Of a stretch of 28,403 bases of DNA, positions 10,101 to 18,476 are shown one piece after another. Under the pieces are notes generated by a model, which was not told the DNA's origin, searched no databases, and was given only the letters and a program-made list of their open reading frames with translations. Position 1 is the stretch's first letter. Every line of letters starts with the position of its first letter. Location of the stretch: the NCBI GenBank assembly GCA_022376515.1, contig WTXI01000411.1:1-28403 (forward strand), given 5' to 3'. The translations under genes and the position numbers were made by a program. This DNA comes from Lactifluus volemus (Eukaryota; Basidiomycota; Agaricomycetes; Russulales; Russulaceae).

Positions 10101-11310
10101 TAAGTTGTCAGAACAGATAAGGACGTCATCCATATAGATTAGGATACGTCCTGGGTATTTGTTAACAAGGTCGGCAAAGGCGGCATCCATGAATCTTTGG
10201 AAGACCGCTGGTGAATTTCGTAGTCCAAAGAACATTACTTTAGGCTTGAAAAGACCATAGGAGTTTTAAAGGCAGCCTTCCATTGGTCTTCGTCTTTGAT
10301 GCGGATATTATGATACCCCCATCGGATGTCGAGGGTAGTAAAATATCTCATGCCGTGGAGTTGTTCTAGGAGATTTTCGATGCGGGGAGAGGGTAAACAT
10401 CAGGGATGGTATGTTCATTGACGTGTCGATAATCTTGAACTGGTCTAGAACTTCCATCTGCTTTAGGGATAAGAAACCAGGGCGAAGACCAAGGGGAGTC
10501 CGTTTGTTCAATATAGCCTTTTTCCTGATGTTCTTTGAGGAATTTCTTTGTAATTTCTTTCCCTTCTTCAGTCAGCGGATAGACTTTACAGTTAATGATA
10601 TCAGGTGCGTCCGGTTTCAACTTTATCTCCATGTCGAATTTTCCTCGACTAGGCGGGAAGCGTTTTGCTGCTTCTTCGTCAAAGATGAAGGCATGACGCT
10701 GGTATTCAAGGGGTATTCCTTGAACAGCAGCGCTAGAGGCCGTGCGTCGTTTAGTATCTGCAATAGCCCATTCTTGGGACTTTCCAGCAGGTTCTAGGGC
10801 TCGTGCAAGTAGAATTTGAGCCTTTTCTTTAAGGGCAACTGCTGCGTGGTAATATTGGGATTCGAGGCAAATCTTTGGATTTTCATCATCTAGAGTTCGT
10901 TCTTTCCAATTGAGTCGTGGGTTGAACGTTTCTAGCCATGGATATCCGAGGATGATACGATCCATGCCTAGGTCCGTGATGAAGAAGTTTTGTAATTCTT
11001 CTAGTTTTCCCATACGAATACGTAATGTGGAAAACTTCGTGACTCGTCCTAATTTGTTTTCTGTTCCATCGACGTTAAAGATCTGGATTGGTTTATCTAG
11101 ATCTTTTGTCCCAAGTCACCATCTTTCTGCTGTTTGATGATCAATGAAATTGCTGGTAGCGCCACTATCAACAAGCGCTCTTTCTTCCTTTGTTCCGCCG
11201 TTATAGCTTGAATAAATAATAGGAACTTCCATTGATGAAATGGCATTTAAATACAAGCTATTCGGTACTAAGGCTCGGATCCAGGCGGCGAGATCAGAGC
11301 CCTTTAAAAA
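6878..11310 (-). pseudogene. pol: Chromovirus pol polyprotein, frame broken
   Basis: Reading down the minus strand, the protease carries VDSGATSNFID (about 11190-11150). The RT region has YPLPASK, TTLDIRWGYHNIRI and FFGLRNSPAVFQRFMD, with catalytic YMDD in ILIYMDDVLICSDN. RNase H follows with ELEVDASQYATGAVL, DREL, YTDHNNL and NRADALSRHP. The integrase zinc domain is an HHCC (H…H…GCATC), and its core shows AMDLITDLP, IISDRDPRF and the Glu in QSERSNQRVEQY. A GPF motif (KRYGPFTI) precedes a chromodomain (YLLKWKGYSAAHNTWEP), then a long Pro/Ser/Thr-rich tail. The frame is broken by a TGA at 11116-11118 and by single-base shifts near 10383, 10255 and 10027. Each shift is in or beside a short homopolymer. 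From 10063 to 6878 the frame is open for 1061 codons. Confidence 0.9.
11304..11310 (-). promoter_or_regulatory. Candidate -1 frameshift site at gag stop
   Basis: The gag stop lies in the heptamer T TTT TAA on the minus strand. A one-base backward slip of the TTT codon continues directly into the protease frame, which runs open from here into VDSGATSNF. The position and direction are what a programmed gag-pol frameshift needs. A sequencing indel in the five-T run would look similar, so this is an inference. Confidence 0.45.
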
Positions 11311-13142
11311 GACGGATCTTGGGAAAGGAACTCGGCAAGCTTGCCACGTTCTTCGTCAGACATGGTTTTGAGGGCTTTAGCAACTTCCACATTCGAAAGT
11401 TCTTTGGAAGAGGTTGGGATAAGGGTTGTTGTTGCTTCGGATGTTTCAGTAACACGAGCACGCGTAGTTCCGGTGGCGTTAGCGTTTCGTTTCTTCTTAA
11501 CAGGGCATTCTCTAGAGAGATGGCCTTGTTCTTTGCAATAGAAGCAACATCCTTCACGTATGAGGCGTTCGCGATCAGGGTCAGGAGTACGGTTGCTTTG
11601 GGTAGTAGTGACGTCTACATCCATAGCGTCCGCATCACGTTGTGGACGTGGGGCTGGGCGCGGTGGTTGTTGAGGACGGCGTTGTTGTTGTTGTCCTCGC
11701 GCATTGCCGAGTAATTGAGTAATGCGCCCTAGTGACCTGCCACCATGCATTTCTTTGAACAATTTTTGTTCGGTCCATGCGGCTGAGTGTTTACGTGCTG
11801 CTTCCTGCCATTCCGCAAGGGTTTCTGGTCTCGGCCATTCACGGTTCATGATGGTCATGTGAAGGGCTTCTTTAAGACCGGCGCGGTACTGAATGATGGT
11901 CCCTTGAGCGTCGGCTTCAAAACCTGCTTCTTCAAGGAGGTCATTGAACGAAGTAGTGTAATCGTCTAGTTTGTCTCCGACCATTTGAAGTTTTGCAAAC
12001 TTTGTGAGGGCATCTTCTTTTGCGGCGGCATCTCGGAAATCTTCGAGGAATCTTTGTTTGAAACCAACCCAAAGGTCTAGGTCACTGGGGTCTCCTCCAC
12101 GGTCTAGATACCCTCCCAGGGAGTTAAGACGTGCTTGGGCCCAGCCTTCGCAACGTGGTCCAGACATAAACGTGGTGAACATGAGGATTCGGTTTGCAGG
12201 GTTCGACATTCCGGGGTTTCCCTGATTTAATCTTCGGTAATTTTCGAAGATTTCCATGAATCGTTTCGATCGCGATCTATTTCCATCAAAGGGTCTTAGG
12301 GGAATCCCCATCAACCCTCCTCCAGCAGCGGGGATTTGAGCAAAGCCTTGGCCTTGCTGAAGAGGAGCTGCTGCTGCTGCTCCGCCTCCTCCACCGCCGC
12401 CACCTCCGCCACCTCCTCCGCCTCCTCCAGGGCTGCCGGGTGCTCCTCCACCTCCTCCAGGGCTGCCGGGTGCTCCTCCACCTCCTCCGCTTCCTCCAGG
12501 AGTACCGCCTCCTCCTCCGCCACTGAATATTGCTCCACTACCACTTGCCGTGGTGGTGGTTTTCTTTCCTTTTCCTTTTGGTTGGGAAAAGAGGGTTGTG
12601 GCGGTAGGTGTTATTGTAGCGGTTGCTGAGGCGATTTGGAAAGGGGGGAGTAAGGCGTAACCTGCAACTCCTTGTGCAGCTGCATGAAAAGCTCGGGCTG
12701 CGAGGGATTGGATAGGTGAGGTGCTTGTAGAAGCAGGGGCTTTGGATTTGAATATAGTATTCAGAGCGAGGAGTTCTTTAGGGGTGAGCGGGGCGTTTGG
12801 GTCGGGTACTGGTTCAGGCGTCGGTTGCTTAGCAAATATTTTTCTCATTTGCTCAAGCTGTTCATCAGTAGGACTTTCAGGTAAGAGGTCCATGGCTATG
12901 TTGTAGTTTGGTTCTTCGCTACTTCCGGAGTCGGGAGGTGTTGCTGGTTGTTTCACTTGTTCAACTGCTTGTTCAAGTGAGATCATAGGAGTATGGGAGT
13001 GAGCGCGAAGTCTAGCCCCAGCGGCCTGCGCAAGGGCTTCGTCATCATCGTCATCGCCTTGTGTAGGGCGATCTTGTTCAGGAGATTCTTCGGCTAACGC
13101 GGTGAATCTACCATATGGACTGCCTCTAGAGCTGTCTGACAT
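11304..13142 (-). CDS. gag: Chromovirus Gag
   Basis: An intact 612-codon ORF starts at the ATG 48 bp inside the 5' LTR border. Residues 1-130 are acidic and variable. A Gly/Ala/Pro tract (about residues 200-260) includes an exact 30 bp tandem repeat at 12421-12480. The capsid-like retrotransposon Gag domain follows (about 280-460), with PLRPFDGNRSRSKRFMEIF, GWAQARLNSLGG, FKQRFLEDFRD and TIMNREWPRPETLAEWQ. One zinc knuckle, CFYCKEQGHLSREC (C-X2-C-X4-H-X4-C, about residue 535), binds RNA in this family. The stop overlaps a candidate -1 slippery site leading into pol. The frame has no break, unlike pol. Confidence 0.9.
   Translation of the reverse strand: MSDSSRGSPYGRFTALAEESPEQDRPTQGDDDDDEALAQAAGARLRAHSHTPMISLEQAVEQVKQPATPPDSGSSEEPNYNIAMDLLPESPTDEQLEQMRKIFAKQPTPEPVPDPNAPLTPKELLALNTIFKSKAPASTSTSPIQSLAARAFHAAAQGVAGYALLPPFQIASATATITPTATTLFSQPKGKGKKTTTTASGSGAIFSGGGGGGTPGGSGGGGGAPGSPGGGGGAPGSPGGGGGGGGGGGGGGGGAAAAAPLQQGQGFAQIPAAGGGLMGIPLRPFDGNRSRSKRFMEIFENYRRLNQGNPGMSNPANRILMFTTFMSGPRCEGWAQARLNSLGGYLDRGGDPSDLDLWVGFKQRFLEDFRDAAAKEDALTKFAKLQMVGDKLDDYTTSFNDLLEEAGFEADAQGTIIQYRAGLKEALHMTIMNREWPRPETLAEWQEAARKHSAAWTEQKLFKEMHGGRSLGRITQLLGNARGQQQQRRPQQPPRPAPRPQRDADAMDVDVTTTQSNRTPDPDRERLIREGCCFYCKEQGHLSRECPVKKKRNANATGTTRARVTETSEATTTLIPTSSKELSNVEVAKALKTMSDEERGKLAEFLSQDPSF
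12381..12540. repeat. Gly-codon repeat tract in gag
   Basis: The plus strand is a run of CCTCC/CCGCC units. It contains two exact copies of a 30 bp unit (12421-12450 and 12451-12480) that encode GAPGSPGGGG-like peptide on the minus strand. It likely varies in length between copies through replication slippage. Confidence 0.8.
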
Positions 13143-13176
13143 GGTTCATTCGTTCGTTCACAAATGTGAGAGTAGG

Positions 13177-13188
13177 AAGTCTCAGTTT
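13177..13188 (-). promoter_or_regulatory. Primer-binding site, apparent self-priming type
   Basis: On the minus strand AAACTGAGACTT begins one base after the 5' LTR end. It is an exact 12-base complement of AAGTCTCAGTTT (13482-13471) within the same LTR. That sequence starts about 27 bases past the TATATAAA box at 13516-13509, where the transcript should begin. This is the arrangement of Tf1-type self-priming, where the 5' end of the element's own RNA folds back as primer instead of a tRNA. Tf1 is known to use an 11-base match. Confidence 0.7.
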
Positions 13189-13189
13189 G

Positions 13190-13795
13190 TGTTAAGGTTC
13201 CAAGTGGGACCTTTGTATGAAGTGTACGATCGTTCGTGAAGTCAAGAACTTAGACTTGTAAGACGTGCAAGTCAAGATCAAAGGTTCGATAAAGATGAGA
13301 CTTAGTAAACGACTAAGTCAAGAGCGTTTCAGAGGTCAAGGACTTTGGGCTTAGGGATAAGACCAAAGTATCAAGAAGTTCGAAGAGCGTGATGTCAAGA
13401 GGGTTCTCTCAGGTCTGATGCTTCTAGGCAAGCAAGGTTCTAATAGATAGAAGACTTGGATTGCGAAACAAAACTGAGACTTAAGGTCTCTAGGGCAAAA
13501 GTACAGGGTTTATATAGAGAAGAACGAGGCTATGTACACAGCCGTAGGGGCTGTGACCTTCGTACAGCTTTCAGGGTTTGAAACATGTTTCAGGAATCAG
13601 CGAGTCATCCTGTGCATGTGGCTGTTACTTGCGGCTGTACGGTGCTGTGTGAGGCTGTATCGTGAGAGAAAATAAGTAAGCGATCTGAAACAAAGCGATC
13701 AGTAGTCATTTGCATAAGCAAAGGAGTCAGCAGAAGTGAGTCAGCAGTCCGAAAATGTACAGTATGAGTCAGCAAACACGTGTCAGTCCATAACA
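13190..13795 (-). repeat. 5' LTR of the chromovirus
   Basis: Promoter-bearing LTR in element orientation. TGTTATGG starts it at 13795 and CCTTAACA ends it at 13190. U3 carries two TGAGTCAGCA motifs (plus-strand 13737-13746 and 13765-13774). The TATA box TATATAAA lies at 13516-13509, with transcript start predicted near 13482. It is nearly identical to 6094-6700. Confidence 0.93.
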
Positions 13796-13957
13796 TCGCA
13801 CATCGCGGGCAAACAGATCGAGCGTGCATGGCTTTCTCCTCCTTTCGGAGTGCTCGCTCCCCCCAGCTAACCCAAGTCCCGTTTTATAGTTCGCTCCCCC
13901 CGGCGTCCGGATTCACAACGACGCGCACTGAGGCGCTGCAAGTAAAGGTCGCCGAAA

Positions 13958-14530
13958 ATGGCGTCAAACCGGGCGACCCTTGTAAGCGAATTTGCGGATC
14001 CCAATGTGTTTCCCATGCTACTCGCTGAGTCAGAAGTTGCCAACGCGCAAAACAAACTCGTCTGTATCAAAAGTCTTGTCATCCGAGCCACCCCCGTCAT
14101 CCCCGACATGAACGCTGCCTTTTTCCGCTGCCTCACCTGCAACCACACCATGCAAGTCGGGATCGACCGCGGTAAGATCGATGAGCCAGCGGCCTGCCCT
14201 CGCGACGTCTGTGCCTCGGTCGGCACCATGTCGCTCGTGCACAACCGCTGCGAGTTTGCGGACAGACAGGTGATCCGACTGCAAGAGATGCCCGACGCGG
14301 TGCTGGATGGTCAGACGCCACACACGGTCTCACTCAGCGCGTACGATGAACTGGTGGACGTGAGCTAGCCGGGCGACCGTCTCGTTGTCACGGGTATATT
14401 CTGCAGTGTGCTGGTGCGCGTGAATCCACATCGTCGGATGATCAAGAGCCTGTTCAAGACTTTTCTCGACATGGTGCATGTCAAACTCGGCAGAGACGAC
14501 TCGAGACTCGCATTCGACAAGTCCACGCGT
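13958..14530 (+). pseudogene. MCM4 OB-fold/zinc-domain fragment
   Basis: From about 14036 the plus strand encodes the MCM4 hairpin/OB region. It reads KLVCIKSLVIRATPVIPDM, then FFRCLTCNHTMQVGIDRGKI, a second Cys pair (CPRDVC), SLVHNRCEFADRQVIRLQE, DGQTPHTVSLSAYDELVD, and after an in-frame TAG at 14366-14368, PGDRLVVTG, VRVNPHRRMIKSLFKT and DMVHVK. Four zinc-ligand cysteines of the MCM zinc ribbon are present. In MCM2-7 this domain contributes to double-hexamer contacts and DNA binding. The similarity fades near 14530, before the AAA+ ATPase, so no helicase could be made. The residues before 14036 do not match MCM4 convincingly. The piece continues the fragment at 5764-6027, from which gypsy separates it. 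Confidence 0.75.
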
Positions 14531-14815
14531 CCCCCCTCCTTCCTGTGCATTATAGAGAATGCTCCGTATTTCTCCTCAGTGGCCGCCATTCCTTTCCCCC
14601 ATTGTCCCGACCTCATATCGCCCCCCGCGGGGTCCCAAAGGGGATGTGTGCACATGTTGGGCATTGTGCCAGAGTTGGATATTGCACCAACTCAAGGAGT
14701 GATGTGGTGGCCCATTGTTATTGCAGCTCCAGTAATTGTAATGTTCTAGTGTAGTTATCTCTTGAATATACTATGTTGTGCCCAAAAGTTTATGTGACTG
14801 AAAATGTTCTGAAAG
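14531..14815. other. Element DNA after MCM4 fragment
   Basis: The MCM4 frame stays open to 14749 but the residues no longer resemble MCM4. Nothing else recognisable is seen before the subterminal repeats begin. Confidence 0.4.
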
Positions 14816-14819
14816 TCAT

Positions 14820-15027
14820 TTGGCACTGTTTGAATTGTGCATAAGTTGTGCTTAAAGTTCACTTAGATCAAGCAGCTTGTGCTTAATTAAGCACAATTAA
14901 GCAGAATGGTGCTTAATTAAGCACCGGGGTGGCGTTAACCTGCTTAATCGTTTTGTGCTTAATTTGTGCTTAACGTGCTTAATAAGCACGTTAAGCACAC
15001 ATTAAGCAACATGGACAATTGCTGATG
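14820..15027. repeat. Subterminal repeats with palindromes, right end
   Basis: GTGCTTAA/TTAAGCAC units are packed into about 200 bp before the terminus. They include two copies of the palindrome GTGCTTAATTAAGCAC (about 14880 and 14911). There is also a perfect inverted repeat with 16 bp arms and a 1 bp centre at 14966-14998 (GTGCTTAACGTGCTTA / TAAGCACGTTAAGCAC). The array has diverged from that at the left end, although the extreme 28 bp are conserved. Confidence 0.75.
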
Positions 15028-15158
15028 TAAGGAGTAGACTTGACTGTGCGAACTCTCGGTGTTCGTATCGCACGAGACAGACTGGCGGACTGGCGCATGC
15101 AATGGTCAGAGTTACCGTTCCTAAAAAGGATAGACGGTGGCAGATGGGTTAATGACAA

Positions 15159-15782
15159 TGTGTAGGTTCAACCGCAACACGGGCGCGAGCGTACTATAGT
15201 TAGAAAGGATCTTTCTAGCCCTAGTACGTTAGTGCGAGGTTGAACTAAGGTTCAAGGGCGGACGTGGTGTGAGAAGTGGGGACTACTTCTCGCAGCACGT
15301 TTGTACAGTATTAGGGTTCAGGCATCTGTGAGCTTGTTTCTAGTAGTAGAAACAAGCAAACAGAAGTCTGATCAGTGGCACGAAGTACCTGGATCAAGGT
15401 ACAAAGAGGGGATTCACAAGACAAGAGGGGAAGATGCAATGCGAGTGTGGGCAGGAGACAATGAACTGCGATTCTAGACGAAGCTGAAGCTGAGGCTTTA
15501 GCTCGTCTACAGGGCCCTATTTATGCGTACAGAGGGCCAGCCAACTATCCTACAATGGTCACAGTAAAGTAGCGAAGTCAAGACTATTGACTAAGGACCT
15601 GAGTCAGTTCTGATGACTCAAGAACTGACTCAGTGCGTCTGACTCAAGATCTGAGTCAAGAACGCTGACTCAAGACTTGAGTCATGATCCCTGAGTCAAA
15701 TACACATCCAAAACAGTGATGCATAGCCCCTAGAAGTTGAACAGAGGGGGCTGGCCAAGGAAAGGGGTCCTAGGTCATAACA
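15159..15782 (-). repeat. Probable solo LTR of another retrotransposon
   Basis: A 620 bp segment starts TGTGTAGG and ends TCATAACA on the plus strand. It has the layout of the chromovirus LTR in the same orientation: U3 with TGASTCA motifs, and a TATA-like CATAAATAGGG on the minus strand near 15525. It is not similar enough to the 6094/13190 LTRs to be the same family. No internal region or partner LTR is present, and no clean 5 bp target duplication is visible, so the exact borders are uncertain. Confidence 0.45.
15600..15698. promoter_or_regulatory. Cluster of eight TGASTCA (Gcn4/AP-1) sites
   Basis: Exact TGAGTCA or TGACTCA occurs at 15600, 15614, 15626, 15640, 15652, 15666, 15678 and 15692. 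TGASTCA is the consensus of Gcn4/AP-1 type bZIP factors. The even spacing, 12 or 14 bp, suggests amplification of a binding unit. In minus orientation the cluster lies upstream of the TATA-like box of the putative LTR, as a U3 enhancer would. Confidence 0.6.
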
Positions 15783-15839
15783 CAAGTCGAAAAATAGACA
15801 GAAAACAGTAGCAAATGGGCCGGACGGCCCACATAACAG

Positions 15840-15975
15840 TAACATGGCACGACCTGGCATGACCTGGCACGTTTAGGCACAATACTAGCTCTATCTCAAA
15901 TACTAGATGTGCCTAGAAAAGTTAACTAAATTCTAGAATGACCTGGCACGACCTGGCGCAAGTCCGCATAACTAG
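15840..15975. repeat. CTAG / ACCTGGCA repeat block
   Basis: Contains repeated GACCTGGCAC/T units and CTAG-rich DNA. The stretch 15890-15960 is an inverted copy of about 1215-1275, on the other side of the MCM4-carrying element. It may be the far end of the interrupted Plavaka-type element. Related CTAG-rich DNA recurs at about 16478-16525. Confidence 0.5.
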
Positions 15976-16046
15976 GCAGTACTAGCGCTGTCACAGTAAA
16001 TGTGACGTGACAGTCACAGGTGACCCTGACTCATCATTTTCCTTCT

Positions 16047-16476
16047 CTTACTCATCAATATGTTGGACGATTCTCTCACCTTCTGTCAGTTTCCGTAGCA
16101 TTCTGGCCTGTTCTATACACTCCCATACATTTACAGGTACATCCCTGAACATTCTAGTACGATCCGTTGTTCTAGTATATATATCCCTTGTATCTCTGAG
16201 ATGGGCCTTAAGCTCGTTCTCCTGTAGAACTCAGGCAGTCGATACAGCGAGCAATACAAGTGACTTAGGCCTTCCCTTTCTCTTCCCTCTGAAAGACTGC
16301 TTCCTCTTTGAGTGAAGCCTTTGAAGACTTGTGTGGATCACACCACAGCCAAGTCTTCTACTCCTGAACCTTTGACTAGGCCTTCGTGTCTTAGTCCTTG
16401 CAGCCGCTTCGTCGTTCCGCTTAGTCAGCACGATCCAGAACCGAAACCCCACACCACGGTGACCTGACCATGACAA
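16047..16476 (-). pseudogene. Degenerate coding fragment, unrecognised
   Basis: The minus strand reads through a basic stretch (RGKRKGRPKSL) to a TGA at 16231-16233. It continues in the same frame with a helical, charged segment (LQENELKAHLRDTRDIY, then VPVNVWECIEQARMLRKL) to a TAA near 16047. The composition looks protein-coding and the AT-hook-like RGKRKGRP suggests DNA binding. The upstream end is unclear and the family is not recognised. It probably belongs to an old transposon. Confidence 0.35.
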
Positions 16477-16539
16477 GCGCTAGTGTCGCTAGGTCATGCT
16501 AGTGTCACTAGGCAGCTCTAGTCATCTACTAACTTCACA

Positions 16540-16770
16540 TCTTGCTGATGTAATTGTGCTGAATGTATTTCTGTACAATTCTATCTGAACAAATTAAGCA
16601 CATATTAAGGAAAAAATAAGAAAATCATGCTTAAATCTACTTAAATAAGACAAGGAATCGCCTTTTTTAAGCAGATCTGCTTAATAAGAAAATCTCCTTA
16701 ATTTTCCTTAGTGTCAATTTAAGTAACATTAAGAAGAAATTAAGTAAACTTGAGTTTTGCTGATGTTTTT
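16540..16770. repeat. Diverged end of a TTAAG-type element
   Basis: CTTAA/TTAAG motifs run through about 200 bp and finish with TTTTGCTGATGT (about 16755-16766), close to the TTGCTGATG ends at 1094 and 15027. It looks like the right end of an older, diverged relative of the MCM4-carrying element. No matching left end was found. Confidence 0.45.
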
Positions 16771-17144
16771 TCTTTCTTCTTCCCTTCTTTTTGTTTCTTT
16801 TGTTTACATGGACTCTGACTTCACAACAGACTCAAACTATACATAAAAAGAGGCCATATATGACGAGGAGGAGTATTGCAGATACATCCAAGATTACATC
16901 ACTTAGACCTTAGTTTAGTATAAGTAGTCGGGGTCATGATCCAAAAGAGCAATCTAATCTTTTCCCCCTTAATCTCTTACTGTCACTATCATGCATCACA
17001 TCTGTAGCCTAAGATTCTCATGTGTGTCACTCACAATAAACCCCTTACCTACCCATAACCATTATCACTTACACTAGCTCTCCCTTCAAGGCATTGCTAG
17101 AAACTTTAGCATTCAAAGTAATTGTTATTGGTCAATTTTCAGGT
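16771..17144. other. Intergenic, nothing recognised
   Basis: AT-rich DNA between the transposon nest and the 3' end of the EI24-like gene. No ORF, RNA gene or repeat that I can support is seen here. Confidence 0.5.
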
Positions 17145-18476
17145 TCAAGACTTGTGCTGATTTTCTGCAAACCAATGCTGTCTCTTTTCTAGATCTAAAC
17201 AGTTGTTAGTAGATATCATACAATAATCAGCAATCTTACAAACCATGTGCCCACATAGCAGCTCCAACTTGATTAGATATTGAGAAAACCATGCCAATAA
17301 AGGGAAGTGTTTCCAAAAGTGCAGCAGTAAAGCCAAACACTGGCCATAATAAGATGTCAGTCCGGGCAAGCCTAGCATAGCTCAAGCAGACACCCACACC
17401 AGTAGTCCCAGTGGTGTTCTGTGATAAAAACTGCAATCTGCACCTTTGTCATTTTTTTGGATTGGAAGTACTACATGAAAATATATGTTAGAGGTATGGT
17501 AGGCTCTGGCCAACAGGGAGGGGGCAAACAGCCTTGTGGAGATACTGAGCAGTGCGGAGTGCCTTGAAAGCTGCTGCAACAAGCAAGCCACCAACCGGAA
17601 CAACATGCAGAGGAATCAGCACAACTTCCAGCATAATTATGTCATTAAAAATAACTTAAAGGAGCAAAAAGATATATGCCAACTCACTATGCTTGACAGC
17701 AAACCTCAATACCTTATTTCTCACATCAGAGAGCCTTGCCCACTGGTTGACATTAACCTTAGGTGGTACATCCCATTCCTCAACATATGGTCGCCAGAAC
17801 GTGGGCCCTTTTCCACGTGACACCACAGTTTGCTGCCATGCTCGCTCCCGTGCGATACGAAGGTTGTGTGATAGGAAGAAATTGAGTATAAAAGTGACTT
17901 GAGAGGACAAAAAAACAATAGTGGCCCCTAAGAAATGCAAGAGCAGAGCACGATCAGAGATTGAAATGAACAGGAAATGTGGGCAAAAGCGAACACGTAG
18001 GTATATCGAGTGGAGGCTTAAACCCGAGGATTGTGTCGTTCATGTGACCAAGAACGTTCGGGGAGCTGGGGCAGAATGACGGGGAGGTACACAGAGAGTT
18101 CGACGAGCTGATTCACGCACTTTAACCAGAAGGTCTTGATGAGACCACGCTGAATCGAAAAGGTTAGAAATGACTATGTGCATATGGCAGGTCAGGTCTT
18201 TGTATACTCTTGAGAAACGTAGCCACATACCCAGGCACAGCCAACAGCAGCACCCTTCAAAAAACCATTTCGACACTTTTGCCATATAGGTATAAAGAGG
18301 GCCTTGTCTGATAGGAGACGGTAGGCACCAACGACTACATATGAGGGGGGAAAGTTGAGCCTCAGAGTTGCCCGTTGAAGCGAGTTGGGTATGTCTGTGT
18401 TCCTTGGAGGGCCTGAGCCGTCAGACGGGTCTTCCACGAAAAACTTGTCGTTTACATCAAGTATGGACTGCGACAT
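17145..18476 (-). CDS. EI24/RRT8-like membrane protein
   Basis: Seven exons on the minus strand: 18476-18231, 18149-18024, 17927-17688, 17624-17530, 17470-17398, 17339-17244, 17194-17145. Introns are 49-96 bp, several with CTAAC before the acceptor. The protein is about 308 residues with four or so hydrophobic stretches (VILPQLPE region, IVFLSSQVTFILNFFL, VVPVGGLLVAAAF, LFGFTAALLETLPFIGMVFS). It contains RGKGPTFWRPYVEEW and ends AMWAHDLEKRQHWFAE. The last hydrophobic block and the A-WA-DLEK ending recall the EI24/outer-spore-wall (RRT8) family of endomembrane proteins, whose biochemical function is poorly known. Exons 1-2 and 3-7 join in phase. Exon 2 to exon 3 is off by one base, so that junction may be misplaced or the sequence may hold an indel. 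Confidence 0.65.

Larger units (their letters stand above)
6094..13795 (-). mobile_element. Full-length Ty3/gypsy chromovirus
   Basis: A complete LTR retrotransposon of about 7.7 kb is oriented on the minus strand. It has two LTRs of 607 and 606 bp that begin TGTTA and end TAACA. A near-perfect 5 bp target duplication (TCGCG before, TCGCA after) flanks it. The order LTR - primer-binding site - gag - protease - RT - RNase H - integrase with chromodomain - 3' ORF - polypurine tract - LTR is intact. By eye I count about nine differences between the LTRs, so it is a young insertion. The empty site is seen in the left element copy near 105. The gene order and the C-terminal chromodomain assign it to the chromovirus branch, probably close to Tf1/sushi given the inferred self-priming. 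Confidence 0.93.
5113..15027 (+). mobile_element. MCM4-carrying DNA element with CATCAGCAATTG ends
   Basis: The left end reads CATCAGCAATTGTCCACG followed by TTGCTTAATG (5113-5140). The right end is its inverted complement, with one mismatch (C/T), at 15000-15027. Inside each end lies TTAAGC-rich subterminal DNA, and between them are two MCM4 fragments and the gypsy element at 6094-13795. Without gypsy the element is about 2.2 kb. No transposase is encoded, so it must be mobilised in trans. It resembles a Pack-type element that has captured host gene pieces. No clear target duplication is visible: the flanks are GCGATG at the left and TAAGGA at the right. The superfamily is unknown to me. The nearby Plavaka relic is a candidate source of transposase, but nothing here proves that. 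Confidence 0.65.

Noticed and set aside
13958..14368. First impression of a zinc-ribbon RNA polymerase subunit such as RPB9
   Set aside because: The order of motifs (TPVIPDM, DRGKI, SLVHNRC, LQE, DGQTPH, YDELVD) fits MCM4 and continues after the stop with further MCM4 sequence.
15600..15698. Regularly spaced repeats as a CRISPR-like array
   Set aside because: Repeat units are 7 bp with 5-7 bp spacers, partly palindromic and in eukaryotic DNA; a transcription-factor site cluster explains them.
16548..16558. TTGCTGATGTA as another element end
   Set aside because: It lacks TTAAG subterminal DNA on the expected side; the match at 16755-16766 is better placed, so I treat this one as chance or relic.
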